Below are positions 44,804-56,730 of a stretch of 64,000 bases of DNA, piece by piece. Origin of the DNA: Pyrenochaeta sp. MPI-SDFR-AT-0127 (taxonomy: Eukaryota > Ascomycota > Dothideomycetes > Pleosporales > Cucurbitariaceae); contig JAGTJM010000006.1 of the NCBI GenBank assembly GCA_020747015.1, forward strand, positions 682,001 to 746,000. Direction: 5' to 3'. The stretch's first letter is position 1. The number at the start of each line of letters is the position of its first letter. Position numbers and translations under genes: made by a program. The notes under the pieces are model-generated. The model did not search any database, had not been told where the DNA came from, and saw only the letters and a program-made list of their open reading frames with translations.

Positions 44804-45431
44804 ACTGTAGAGACGTCCAGCGCGCGTACTTCAGTTATTTCTACAAGACCGAGTGGTTTAGTAGTTGTCATTCGCGTCACACTGTGAGCAAGCAATCGCT
44901 TGTAGATTAACGGTATACTAGAGAACTAAGATGTACAAACACAGCTGCCAGAGCGTGTAGGGTAAGAAAGTGGGTCACAGGTGCTCGCGACTTTCCGCCC
45001 AAGGTTGGGTACCTCCATAGTACATCAACATCCATACAAACTTGGTTCTGACTCGTCACAATAGCACGATGGGTTGAATAAGACCGAAAACACGTCAGTC
45101 GGGTATAGGGATTGCGCGTTTCGCGTCATATTCTGAAGAGTCTAGAAGCGCTGGTGGAAAATCTTGCATTGCTGTTGGCTGTATACCCCCGGTACCTGGA
45201 GATTGTCGGTTCGCCACACCTGCGTGGCTGTGCAAGCCTCATTTGTTGTCAGGGTCCAGTCCTAGATCTGGTATGATCGGCAAACCGCAACTTCGAAACA
45301 GGGCAAAAGTCCTCGCCTGCAGCTCAGGTACGCCAATCATTGCCCTCTAATCTAGGAAACTATTGTAAAATCAATAGTAATGTGGCCACTTCTTGGCCAT
45401 ATTTTTGCCATCTAGGAGGGGAAGCGATGCC
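44804..45431. other. Intergenic region, no gene supported
   Basis: About 630 bp of the hydrolase promoter and HID1 3' flank. No gene is visible. Confidence 0.5.
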
Positions 45432-48421
45432 CTAAACGTCCCGAACAGTACCTGGCGCACTCACGTTCCCGGTATTGCCGCTGCTTGCTGGAGTGCGTTG
45501 CGTAGCCTGAGTGGCCGCACCCCGCAGGTTAAGGCTCCCAATACGCTGCACGAGGTTACTACCGACAGCGTCTACCGCCCCTCGGGGTGCCAGAAGCGTA
45601 GGGGTGGCGGCAGCGCCCTCTTGGACCCTGAACAGCCTTATACTAGTGTTGTTCCACACTCCCGCCGTGCCCTTCGCTACGAGCATCTCGGCTGCGAAAA
45701 CGAAACCCCAAAGTAGCGACTCGTACCACCCAAGCGATAAGGGCGACCATTCAAAAAGGTGCACTCTGATAGGGGAGGGCTCAATGCCGCGCACCTCCGT
45801 TTCGCGTATCGTTGTCAGTGCTGCTGCCGTATCATTCGAACTTCCTGAACTGGGTATCTTAGGGCCGAGCTCTGATATCAGCATCAGGATGGTGTGAAGT
45901 GGCAGCCCTGAAAGCCAGCCTTCAAGCTAAATGCGAGGTTAGTAGAGTACATACTCAAGCGGGGATACTTACCCAGGGAACAGAGGGCGTGAAGAACTCA
46001 TTTGAAGCTAACGTTGGGCCTGCTAAGCTATGGAGGCTGGTAATGCTGTTCTGTCGAGAAAAGGCAGGCTGTCCAACCGGCATCTTGCCACGCGCCTTCT
46101 CTGACATTCCTCTTAGTTGAAGTGGGACAGATTCATCAACGGATGATGCTATCGACTCGCTTCTTGAGGCTCCCGATGGGGCCCGTGAAGGTGAGCGCGG
46201 TGCTTCTGGTGGGTGTGAATCCTCCGCGTCCGAATCATCGTCATCACCAATGGCGAAAGCACTATCCTCCTCTGGCACGTTGCCTAGGGTAGGTGTTCGA
46301 GATATTGTCGGGCTCCGTAAGCTGTCAATCGAGTTTGATCGCTGAAGCTCCCCTCCACCTTCTTTGCGAAGTTGATTTTGACGTTCAAGCTCCTCCTGGC
46401 CACTCTCAAGTGTGAAATCTCGTAGTGCCTGGAACCGCTTCCGGGACCGTACAATTGCATATATGAGATTTGGATTATCTGTACAGGGAATCAGTGGCTT
46501 GAAATACGCTCAATAGTAGATGGAAAACCCTACGTGGATACTGGTGCTCAATCATGGCATTCAGAGCCTCGAGCAGCGACTGAAGAAGGGTGTGGTTATT
46601 CTCGTTCGCGAACAAGAAACTAGGCGACGACATTGAAGCGAACAGTTGAAGAAGCTTTGAACTTGTGGCTCGTCCAAGATTTTGCACATATGCTGCAATG
46701 TTATTGAGAATAGCGAGTAGAGCCGGGTATATCGCATCCAGCTTGCCTTTCCCAGTGGTCAGTAGCGTGTATATGGACTACTATGGTTAGCACATATCAG
46801 ATCCCGAAGCTTTATACATACTGTAATCACATAATCGGCATATGTGCCATGAAAGTTGGGTATGCGAATGCTCGGGGGAAGTGTTTCTTGTCCCTCGAAT
46901 GATTTATTGAGACTCTTGCCAAATTGCGGTTCAACACTCAAGGTTTGAAGGACAAACACACACATGCGCACAAGTCCTTGCTTTGAAGGGTCATTACGCT
47001 GATCGATGGCGTAGTACAATACCAGAACGACAAAATCATGGGCCCTGTCGGTATCAATGATAAACGAGCGGAAGCGCTTGTTGCATTGCAAAGCTTCCCA
47101 AAAGAGCATGATCATCTCGGGCGCCCATGTCAGCGATTTGTGGCTGCCAGGGAGGTACGAGGTGTTGGCTTGAAGCTAGTACACTTTAGCAACAGAGCTA
47201 CAACATGATAGCAGTGGACTTACAGGTTGATTTAGGTTCCTCGTCATGCCATCCACTAAAAACTGGAAATCTTGGGGTCGATGTAAACGGCCAAGGAAAT
47301 GACGAAAGAAGTTCTTTGGCGCCGGCCCGTTCCCAGGTTCGGGAATAGGATACAGTATCAGCACCAAAAGTAATTGCAAGCAATATGTGACAAGAACTTG
47401 TCTCTGATCCTTGAACACTACGTGGTCGTATGGCACTCGCCATGTTGCGGGATTGTACTTCAATGTCTGTTGGTGTTAGCATATGTCCAGAAATACATAG
47501 TGGGACGCTGACCGTGTTCAGAAGCGAACAAAGAAGTGAGAGCACAACCTGCTTATCAGGACATGTTGCAATGTATGTAATAGCCTTGACGCCCTTGACG
47601 GGAAGGACACCTGAACTGGGTTAGTACTATCACAATGCTAGGTGATTTGGGATAGATGTACCAGCTGACATGTACATGGATTTGCTCGCAAAAGTAAGCA
47701 ACAGTCGCAATATCTCAGTTCTGTTGCTCTCAAACTCCTTGGTGGAAGCTACGGGCGTGTTGCAGCCCACGCCGCTTTGCCAGATTGCATATGAGACCTT
47801 GTTCTTGCCAGCTGCGACTTTGGGCAGCGTGAACTCAGAGAAGAAGAGGAGGTCTATCAAGGTGTCTATAATCTCCTCGGCGAGCGGTTTGGCGTGTTCG
47901 AATTCGGGTTCCTTCTCGGTTGGTGTCTGCTCTGGGTCGGCCTCGTCGAAGATGACCTCGCTCCTCACAAGCTGGCCCCGCCGGCTGCGTTTCCGCCGTT
48001 CAGCCCAGAAGAATTGGTCTTCCCATCCTTCGAGATGGTCGGCCTCGTATAGGAATGGCAGTATCCGCGTGAGTACTCGTATGCAATTGAGGGCATCGCG
48101 CTCGGGTGCAAGCTCAGGATCGGGGAAGGAGGGGTGGTTGCGGAGGACGCAGAGGCGTGAGGTTACGGCCAGGACAAGTGTCTCAAGGTTGGCTAGGTTG
48201 TTGTCGCGGGTGCGGCGGATATCAGCGGGCGAGAACAGAGAGAAAACATCTTCGGTGGACTCGGGCAGCTCCCAGAACTGGTGTAGCGATTAGCACTGCT
48301 TCAGAAACATGGAGCGTAGCCTTACGCCAGTCCAGTATGCATCATCTGCAGGAATTTGCTTGGGCTCTGACAGGCGGAAGATGCCCTGCTTGAAGCTGAG
48401 TTTCGAGTCGGACGCGCCCAT
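45432..48421 (-). CDS. HID1: HID1/Ecm30-family trafficking protein, 883 aa, eight exons
   Basis: A peripheral Golgi protein of the HID1 (dymeclin-related) family that functions in secretory and dense-core vesicle traffic in animals. Exons: 48326-48421, 47662-48277, 47513-47610, 47224-47466, 46822-47175, 46534-46777, 45973-46478 and 45432-45926; the seven introns of 44-55 nt are GT-AG and phases close. The protein starts MGASDSKLSFKQGIF, a canonical N-myristoylation signal as in animal HID1. FWELPESTEDVFSLFSP and the helical repeats that follow, for example ALNCIRVLTRILPFLYE and the SYLPGSHKSLTWAPEMIML segment, match the family. A Ser/Asp-rich linker (about residues 600-700) is followed by the C-terminal domain LEGWLSGLPLHTILMLISEL. 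It is divergent from the XPB gene with 544 bp between starts. Confidence 0.9.
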
Positions 48422-48965
48422 TGGAATGCATATCACTATCTCATGTGTGCCTTTGGTGTAATGGTGAGAATGCCGCTTGGCTCCAGGCACTACGTCGGCG
48501 TTGCAAACCAAGCAAATGCCGCCCCATCATGAAGCCTCTCACATGTTTTCGCGACTTCGCGGCGACGCGTCTACTACCGATGCGGCAACTATACTGCTCC
48601 ACGATCACGAGAGCTTGCTCGCATCGTCGTGACTCATCTTGCGCCTTTTTGAACCCCCGTACTGGCGCGTCCTGGGGGCTACTGTATAAGCACGAGAGCC
48701 AACGTCATTACATAATCACCGCCCGAGCGCCTTCTGTTCATCATCTGTCTGCCGCCTCCGCCACTCCTCGTCTTCAACCTTGACTGCCTCTCTTCAACGC
48801 ATCTCCGTCATACGTGCCCTGATCCCGCCTTCCGTCTCTCTCCAGAGCCCACAGAGCTGTACTCTGTCGCATACGTGCCGTGGGTTCACAGTGTCCCGTA
48901 CAAGTCACTGTCCGTGATACTCTCGTAGGCTGCAAGTGTGCTGCTGTGGGTGTCAAGCCGCCATC
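48422..48965. promoter_or_regulatory. Divergent promoter of HID1 and XPB/SSL2
   Basis: 544 bp between the two start codons; no supported gene inside. It must hold both promoters. Confidence 0.6.
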
Positions 48966-51386
48966 ATGCCCCCGAAGCGCAAGGCTGGTCCAACGGCGGC
49001 TGACGCCGAAGCCGAAGATGGTTGGGACGATCAGGATGAGGGGCCGATGAGCGACCAGGAAACATTTGATCAGCTCAAGGAAGAGTTTGATGTGAAGGCT
49101 ATGACCAAGCGAGCGCGTGCTGGCCGTGTCAGAGATGCGGCAGCAGATCTCTTTAGGAAATCTGACCAGTGGAACGCGCCTTTGAAGCCTGACCACCATA
49201 ATCGCCCTCTCTGGGTCAATGATGCAGGCGGCATCATCCTCGAGTCCTTCCATGCACTCTTCGATGAAGCCCAGGACTTCTTGATCAATATTGCGGAGCC
49301 GCAGTCGCGAGTCTCCAAAATGCACGAATACCAGCTTACCACCCACAGCCTCTTCGCCGCAGTCAGTGTTGGCCACTCCAGTAAAGAGATCATCGACAAG
49401 CTCGACAAGTACTCCAAGACAGCCTTGTCCGATGCTATCGTTGCTTTCGTGGAGAAGTCGACTTCTGCGTTTGGCAAGGCCAAGATTGTGCTGAAGAAGA
49501 CGCTGTCCTACATCGAAAGCGAAGACCCGTCTATACTTCAAAAGCTTCTCCGTGACCCTATTGTTGCCGAATGCAGAGCAGACACAACCGATGGCCTCAT
49601 CAAAGAAGCTGCACCAAAGATCGGCCAAATGGCCATTCCTGGTACTAAGATGGCAGCTGGTGCAAACCAAATGGCACAGCAGCAGCAGCAGCAGCAGATT
49701 CCTCCAGAGAACCCGGCTCCAGACGACATGATTGCTTCACTGAGAGAAGACGATGATGATGACGAAGTTGCCCAAGTTCACTCATTCCAGATCAAGAGTG
49801 AAGAGCGGGAACGGGTGGTAAAGCGTTGCCGATCTATCGGCCTGCCGCTGACCGAGGAGTACGACTTCAATAACGACGAAGTGAATGCCAATTTGGAGAT
49901 TGACTTGAAGCCACATGCGCAGATTCGATACTATCAAGAAAAGGCCTTGAGCAAGATGTTTTCCAACTCGCGAGCGCGTTCAGGCATTATTGTGCTTCCT
50001 TGTGGCGCGGGTAAGACACTGGTTGGTATTACTGCAGCTTGCGGTGTCAAGAAGTCCGTCATTGTCCTTTGCACCAGCGCCATGTCCGTTGTCCAATGGC
50101 GCGCTGAATTCATTAAATGGTCCAACATCAATCCTGAAGACGTCGCCGTATTCACTGCCGATAACAAGAACAGCTTTCCCCGCAATGCTGGCATCATCAT
50201 TAGCACATACTCCATGATTAGCAACGCTCGTAAACGATCATATGATGCAGAAAAGGTTATGCAATTCATTCGATCTCGAGAGTGGGGGCTGTTGATCGCC
50301 GATGAAGTACATGTTGTGCCTGCCAACATCTTTAAGAAGGTCACCTACGAGATTGCGTCGCACGCCAAGCTTGGCCTTACCGCCACGCTGCTTCGCGAAG
50401 ATGACAAAATTGATGATCTCAACTTTCTAATTGGGCCAAAATTGTATGAGGCAAATTGGCAAGAGCTATCTGAGCAGGGGCATATCGCGCGAGTGCAGTG
50501 TGCGGAAGTTTGGTGTCAAATGACGCCCGAATTCTACACAGAGTGGCTAAAGCCTTCGTCACTGCAGAAGCGAGCTTTGCTATCCATCATGAACCCGAGG
50601 AAGTTTCAAGCATGCCAATTTCTCATCAACTATCACGAGTCCCGAGGGGACAAGATCATCGTATTTTCCGACAATGTGTATGCATTGGAGAAATACTCGC
50701 GGAAACTGGGTAAGGCTTACATCTATGGCGCCACACCGCAACAAGAGCGCCTTCGCATCCTTGAGAACTTCCAACACAATGAACTCGTCAATACTATCTT
50801 CCTATCCAAGATTGGCGACACCAGTCTAGATTTGCCAGAGGCAACATGTCTGATTCAGATTTCTTCGCACTATGGCTCGCGGCGTCAAGAAGCGCAGCGA
50901 TTGGGTCGGATTCTTAGGGCAAAAAGAAGGAATGATGAAGGCTTCAATGCCTTCTTCTACTCATTGGTCTCGAAGGACACGGATGAGATGTTCTATTCCT
51001 CAAAGCGGCAGGCATTCCTTGTCGATCAGGGATATGCATTCAAGGTCATTACCCGCCTGGAGGGATTGGAGAACTTTGATCAACTAGCCTTCGCAACGCC
51101 GCAAGAGCGGCGAGAATTGCTCATGGATGTCTTGCTCGCCCGAGACGAGGATGCAAAGGAAGAGAGGATTGAAGGAGATGCGTTTGGCACCAAGTATGCT
51201 TCTGGAACAGGCAAGAAGAAGAGTGGTGTGCGGAGGGCGGCTGGCACGCTTTCCGAACTATCTGGTGGGCAAGATATGGCGTATATGGAGTACAACAAGA
51301 GTAGGAACAAGGAGTTGAAGGGAGTAAAGGGCGTCAAGAATAATTTCCTCAAAAAGCTTGCAAGGTCTGGCCCGAAGAAAACTTGA
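48966..51386 (+). CDS. SSL2: TFIIH DNA helicase XPB/Ssl2/Rad25, 806 aa
   Basis: The 3'-5' translocase of TFIIH, essential for promoter opening and for nucleotide excision repair. Single exon. The start MPPKRKAGPTAADAEAEDGW is chosen because the frame upstream lacks an in-frame ATG; the length is normal for the family. The N-terminal XPB domain runs to about residue 300 and includes PLWVNDAGGIILESF. A Gln tract lies near residue 240. Helicase motifs: Walker A LPCGAGKTLVG (343-353), DEVH (446-449), the RED motif (477-479) in TLLREDDKI and motif VI QRLGRILR (644-651). The C-terminal tail is Lys-rich with a DMAYMEYNKS element typical of the family. There is no sign of decay; high codon bias fits a housekeeping gene. 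Confidence 0.96.
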   Translation: MPPKRKAGPTAADAEAEDGWDDQDEGPMSDQETFDQLKEEFDVKAMTKRARAGRVRDAAADLFRKSDQWNAPLKPDHHNRPLWVNDAGGIILESFHALFDEAQDFLINIAEPQSRVSKMHEYQLTTHSLFAAVSVGHSSKEIIDKLDKYSKTALSDAIVAFVEKSTSAFGKAKIVLKKTLSYIESEDPSILQKLLRDPIVAECRADTTDGLIKEAAPKIGQMAIPGTKMAAGANQMAQQQQQQQIPPENPAPDDMIASLREDDDDDEVAQVHSFQIKSEERERVVKRCRSIGLPLTEEYDFNNDEVNANLEIDLKPHAQIRYYQEKALSKMFSNSRARSGIIVLPCGAGKTLVGITAACGVKKSVIVLCTSAMSVVQWRAEFIKWSNINPEDVAVFTADNKNSFPRNAGIIISTYSMISNARKRSYDAEKVMQFIRSREWGLLIADEVHVVPANIFKKVTYEIASHAKLGLTATLLREDDKIDDLNFLIGPKLYEANWQELSEQGHIARVQCAEVWCQMTPEFYTEWLKPSSLQKRALLSIMNPRKFQACQFLINYHESRGDKIIVFSDNVYALEKYSRKLGKAYIYGATPQQERLRILENFQHNELVNTIFLSKIGDTSLDLPEATCLIQISSHYGSRRQEAQRLGRILRAKRRNDEGFNAFFYSLVSKDTDEMFYSSKRQAFLVDQGYAFKVITRLEGLENFDQLAFATPQERRELLMDVLLARDEDAKEERIEGDAFGTKYASGTGKKKSGVRRAAGTLSELSGGQDMAYMEYNKSRNKELKGVKGVKNNFLKKLARSGPKKT

Positions 51387-51917
51387 GTATGTACAGTATT
51401 GGTCATAGCGGGTTTACAAAGTTTGCTCTTGGCGTTCTGTAGATATGGACTGTCCGAGGGAGCCGCAATACTTCACGTTTGGCGCCCGCAAATGGCTCGC
51501 ATATTGTTTCCGTACCAGCGGTGCATCTGGACTCGCCTGGGCAGTGGAGCGCTACGAGCGTTAGCGTCAAAATTGAATTCCGGCAGAGTGGAAACTTTGA
51601 TTTCGATGCCAAAGTGTATCCACAGTGCAGCCGTTCACAGCCCGCGTTAACTTCGGTTGCATGGAGCCTACAGTGATGCGTATAATTCACACGTGTGCAA
51701 TTGCATCATCATATCCACCTCTGATATCGTGCCCGAGTACGATTGTGGCGAATAGTGATCGAATGTACCATGCTGGCGGTAAGAAAAGACCCTTTTCAGG
51801 GCTCCCGTGACCGGTGCGCACCGCCTTTAGTCTCCCCGCATGGTCCCTGAGTCTCCATGCACCGTTGCACTCAAGCCTTCCACCTTTTACACGTTACCCC
51901 TCGGTGAGTGAACGGCT
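51387..51917. other. Intergenic region, no gene supported
   Basis: About 530 bp between XPB and the dehydrogenase, both plus strand. Nothing distinctive. Confidence 0.5.
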
Positions 51918-52885
51918 ATGGATCGGCCGTCTCTTGACCTCGGCCTCGAAGGGAGAAGTGTTGTTGTAACTGGGGGTGGTGGTCTCATTGGCCGCGTCGT
52001 CGTCGATCACTTCCTTGCTGCAGGTGCACATGTCTCATCGCTGGACATTACTTATCCTGAAGTTAGCGATTTAGGCCCAGATACTGCACGACCGGCTTTC
52101 AAAGCCATCCATTGCGACGTAGCGAGCGAGGAATCAACACAGCGCGCCTTTGCAACCGCAATTAAGGCCCATGGCCCGGTTGACATTTGCATAGCTCTAG
52201 CGTCTCTCGATCTTTCGGTGCTGGAGCCATCGTCATTCGCTCATGCGTCATTTAGCCAACTGCAACGTGTACTCGATGTAAATGTGGCCGGTACCTGGCT
52301 CACAGCACGAGAGTGGATTCGTGGTCTCCATCAAGCCACGGCCAACGGAACAACAGTGGAGCATCCGAACCTGATAATGATTGGTAGCGAGTCTGGGCAT
52401 TTCGGGGAGCGTTTAAACGCCGAGTACAGTCTAGGGAAAAGTGCTGTTCAAGGGGGCCTGCTCATGTCTCTACGAGCGGAGGTTCCACGGGAATATCCGG
52501 GCGCGCGGGTGAACGTTGTGGCTCCTGGGCCCGTCCAGACTGCTCGATGGCATGAAGAGTGCAAGAAAGATGCCAATCAGTACTATCATGAGGCTCAGGC
52601 AACGGTAATCTAGACTTTCCACTTCCCCTCACTGTTCATCTATTGTTCCTGTAATCCTTGACACTATGTACCACAGCTCCTTGGAAGCATGCACATCATC
52701 GCTAACAGTTCTAGACTGCATTAGGCGAGCCGGTTCCTATCAAGGCCGTTGCTATGGCTATACTCTCACTGGCCAGCCATAACTTCAGCAGCCATATCCA
52801 TGGTCAAATAGTCAACATCGACGGCGGCAAGCAGGGCAAATTGATGTACACCAAGGAGGAAGGGGCTCAACTCCAGCAGAGGTGA
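51918..52885 (+). CDS. Short-chain dehydrogenase/reductase, 285 aa
   Basis: A classical SDR-fold NAD(P)-dependent oxidoreductase. Exons are 51918-52604 and 52715-52885; the 110-nt GT-AG intron is longer than neighbours and phases close. The cofactor motif TGGGGLIG is at residues 18-25, VNVAG at 121-125, and the active-site tetrad at S157/S159, Y170 and K174 (AEYSLGK). VNVVAPGPVQTARW follows, then the C-terminal NIDGG motif in the second exon (HGQIVNIDGGKQGKL), as in the DGG-ending SDR group. The usual NNAG motif near residue 95 is replaced by IALASLD, so the structural turn there differs. The substrate is unknown; related fungal members reduce sugars or gluconate-type compounds. Confidence 0.9.
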
Positions 52886-54145
52886 ACAAGCACACAATTG
52901 GGCCAGGTTTGCGTAATCAGATCAAGTTGCGACGTTGATGGAGCACTCGTCAGCACTGTGAGCCTCGTCGTGCCGCTCTGGGCGCGGCATCATATAGACT
53001 TTAGCGAACAGTCACTTAAAATTGACAAATCGATCGCGATCTCGATTTCTTAGTAGCAGAGCTCGGCGCCCAAATCCAGCGCTTCGGGTCATCGTTTTCA
53101 AGATAAGTTGATATGACATACACAATAGCCTTCGCAGACGTTGCTACACGGAGCTAGATGCGTAATAGGCAGCCAACTTTGCATGCTTCGACACACACGT
53201 CTCTATTGCTGACACGCCGTATGGCTGACGGCGATGTATGCCGGCAAGCGAGTGGGAGGCGCCGAGGTTTTGACCGACACAAGGTCATCTTGGAACTCCA
53301 GGTGTGCGGCTGACAAGCATCGGGTTCCCAGCTAATACAGTAATGTTCACATCTGGATGGTGGTCGTCGGAGATATTCCCATGCGCCGATGGGCCACTGG
53401 CAACGCATCCGTACGAATGATGGCTGGGCTCTTGTCGTCGCCACCACGTGTATGATGCGTACGAGAGATGGTTGTGGTTGCAAGAGGAGCCGGGCGGAAG
53501 CATACAAGCGGCGGACTTTGTGAAGGCGGTTGGCCAGAGCACCAACGGGCAGCGGGTGTTGGGGGACCTGACGCACGGCATACTCTAGCTACCAATCTGC
53601 ACCATCGGAGCCAGCGCCGTAGCGAATCAGTAGGGGCTTTTTGCCAACAGCCTTATGGGTAATTGACGCTACGATCTTCGGATCTTCAGGACCCCCCGGC
53701 CAGAGCAAAACCCCGTCTCTTTGGTTGCATGGAGGGTGGAGAGGCATGCACGCTCGAGTCCGTGGTTTTGCTGGAGACGTTGTGGCGTCACATTGGTAGA
53801 TCGTCGTCGGCGAGTATTCCCGCTTTGGAGCAATTGGCTCCTGCCCGGCGGGACCCCCTGCGACAGAGGCCTGAGCTCAGCCATGCCTCGTCCCTTCCTC
53901 CCGCCGGCGTGCCTTCCCCCCCCCCACCGAAAATCTTGTCCTCGCCCATCACGAGCGTACCGGGCAAATTCCACAGTCACTGCACTCTGCACTGTCTTTG
54001 CACTGTCTCGTCCCAAGACCCCCAGGAGCGGAACCAATGCCTCTGACTCGTGCCACGTCCAGACTCCGCATATGTTCCCTCGAGCCTCTCCCATTTAGCA
54101 TGTTTGTCTTCTTATCAACCACTGTCCATTAAGCGAAAGGCTGCC
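52886..54145. other. 1.26-kb gene-free region upstream of the Zn2Cys6 regulator
   Basis: Short overlapping frames on both strands at 53154-54098 show biased composition but no domain. A C9-type tract occurs near 53920. The region probably contains the regulator's promoter and leader; no RNA gene seen. Confidence 0.45.
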
Positions 54146-56730
54146 ATGGCAAACTTCCGGCCTCTCCAACCTGCTCCCATGGACCAAGAAGCCCCGCACC
54201 AGCCGCAGAGTAGACCGCTGCTGACCCAAAAGCCCAAACGAACCGTGACGCTCGGTGCCTGTGTCGCGTGTAGGAAGAGGAAATCAAAATGCGATGGCAA
54301 CCGCCCCGTGTGCACCTGCTGCGTCCAAAAGGACACAAGTTGCTTATACGAGCTGGGCCCAAATGAGAAGCCCTCCCAGGCCATGAAGCGGAAGAATGAA
54401 GAGATGCAAGGCGAGCTGTCCGATCTACGCCAGCTCTACGACTTCCTTCGATTACGACCTGAAGACGAGGCCATGGAGATCCTCAAACGTATCAGGGCAA
54501 ACCCCCCAGATACTTCCCCATCTCAGCGCATTCAAGAGCTGGCCGACTTTGTCCGTCATGGAGACATGCTGCCCCCACAACACTCTTACGCCGAATCCTC
54601 TGATTATCACCGCCAGCCTGGCCAGTCCGTGACTCTACCCCCCTTACGTCTGGCCTTGGATGTTACCAGCAGTTTTGATTCCCACAATCTGCCTTTCCCC
54701 GGCATTCTGTCCGTGGGTTCATGTGAGCCGGCAAGTCAACGACGACGATATGCTTCTGATGCAGATGTCGCAGCTCGGTAGGTGAATCTGAGCTCGCTCC
54801 ATGATTCTTTTTGACCAACTTCAGCTCAGATAGCCCATCTTTCCCCAAACATCCTACATCGATAGAGAATATCTTATACCCCTCTTCCTTTGCAGCCGTA
54901 GATGACCTAGCAGTGGACCCACGATTAGCGTCCCTTAGGAATTGGACAACGGTGACGACAGACACTAAATTTATTGTGGCTCTCTTTTCTGCATGGGATT
55001 TGCGCGAATATGTCTATTACCATTATCTCGACAAAGAGGCTTTCCTTGATGATATGGTCAATGGACGTACCGATTTCTGCTCAGAGCTTCTTGTCAATGC
55101 ATTACTTGCTTCCGCTTGCGTATGTCCACACTTCCCGAACGCTTACTCTACACATACAGCCTGTTTTATCACTCCACCCTACTTTACTGATGACCCCGCA
55201 GTTTCATCACTCTGCCGTCAAAGATCGCCAAAAGCCTTTCTCTGAAACATCAATGACCACAGTCTTCTATAAAGAAGCTCGTCGTCTTTGGGATCTGGAA
55301 AGTGGCAAAGACAGTCTTACCAAAATCCAGGCTGGCATATGTCTCTGTGAGTGACTACGCTTCCATCACTCTCTTCCTTCAATCGAGCGTGCTGAAAGGC
55401 TGTCAATATCTCGTCCTGTTGCGCACAGCCAAGGAGTCGTTTGGTGGCATTCCGAATACTTCTAAGCCTATGCTAACGTACTTTTCATGGTAGTCCTGGT
55501 ACTGGGAAAGCATGGCCGGGACAAAGTTGGTCACACATTCCTCCTTGAAGCCTGCCGAATGGGCCGCGAACTTGGTCTTTTCCAAGTGCAACAACCGAAC
55601 GCTAGCCAATATACCCCAAGCGTGCCCCAAAGAAGATTGGATGAGGTTCGGGCCGTTACTGCTTGGGCACTTTTCAATTTCCAATTGTGAGTGGAGGTAT
55701 ACTACATAAGTGCCCCACGTCCTAGCTCATATAATTTAGGTCCATGTCATTCATCTACTCAACCCCACTAATTATCAAAACGCCACCGCCCGTTGCTATT
55801 CCATATCATGCTAGTCCTAAGACCGAAGGTAACTATCACATTCCCACTTCTGAAGGTGAGCTAACATCTGTTTGTGTAGCTCTCTTCCGCTCAGAATGCG
55901 AAAAGCACATAATCATTCTCGATTGTATCAAGACATGCCGCGATCTTGATCACCCAGAAAAGAAGATTCCGGCAAACCCGGACCAGATTGAAGCGTGTTA
56001 TCTGCGGTTGACAGCTTGGCGGGCATCACAACCATCAGAGATAAACCCTGATACGGTTCCATCTAAGGAGAACCTGCTTTGCGCGTACGTCTAGACCCAC
56101 AGCTGGGTATGCTCTATGCTAATCACGTACAGTATGATGTACAATGTAAACATCATCAACTTGTTCCAGCCGTTGCTTGATGCTGGAAGCCCGCTCGAGC
56201 GCATCGACCCGTATCGTGACCGCGCGCGCTCGTCTACAGCAGCCTCGCTAAAGGAACTAAGGCGCCTCCTCAATATCCAAGAGACACGCCACGGCTGGGC
56301 GAACGCCATTACATTGATATTACATCCTGTCAGCGTTGCAAGTTTTGGCAGTCTGGAAGAAATTTCACGCAACTACCCAAATCAAGCCTCCCTTGAGATG
56401 AGTGAACCGTATAAAGGCTTACAGACTTGCCTTCGTGCGTTGAGCAGCTTATCAAGTTACAGCTATTATGCACAGCCACTATTTCGGCTACTCACCCAAA
56501 AATGCCAGACGCTGGGTATCCAAGTGCCTGCTGAGGTACGAAACACTCTGGGCCATTACATCAGCGATGAATGGACAAAAAATGCTGTCAACTTAGTCAG
56601 CAGCCAGTACATTGCAGACATGCGCAAACCGGCCAAGGATGTGGAGCGTATAAGGATGGATGATATCATCTCGGGATGGGAGGAACTTTCTCTTGATGAG
56701 GCAGAAAAACGGAAAGGTGGAGCGAATTGA
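54146..56730 (+). CDS. Zn2Cys6 fungal transcription factor, 718 aa, seven exons
   Basis: A Gal4-type regulator, nuclear and DNA-binding. Exons: 54146-54777, 54825-55119, 55202-55346, 55494-55686, 55740-55828, 55880-56084 and 56133-56730; the six introns (47, 82, 147, 53, 51 and 48 nt) are GT-AG and phases close. The zinc cluster has Cys at 39, 42, 49, 56, 59 and 66 (CVACRKRKSKCDGNRPVC then TCCVQKDTSC), the C-x2-C-x6-C-x6-C-x2-C-x6-C pattern. A short coiled segment (AMKRKNEEMQGELSDLRQLY, about 81-100) follows. From residue about 230 comes the fungal-specific TF (MHR) domain, with the YYHYLDKEAFLDDM and FLLEACRMGRELGLFQ hallmarks and a cysteine-rich turn near ICLF. Targets cannot be inferred. 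Because it does not sit beside an obvious biosynthetic cluster, it may not be pathway-specific. Confidence 0.93.
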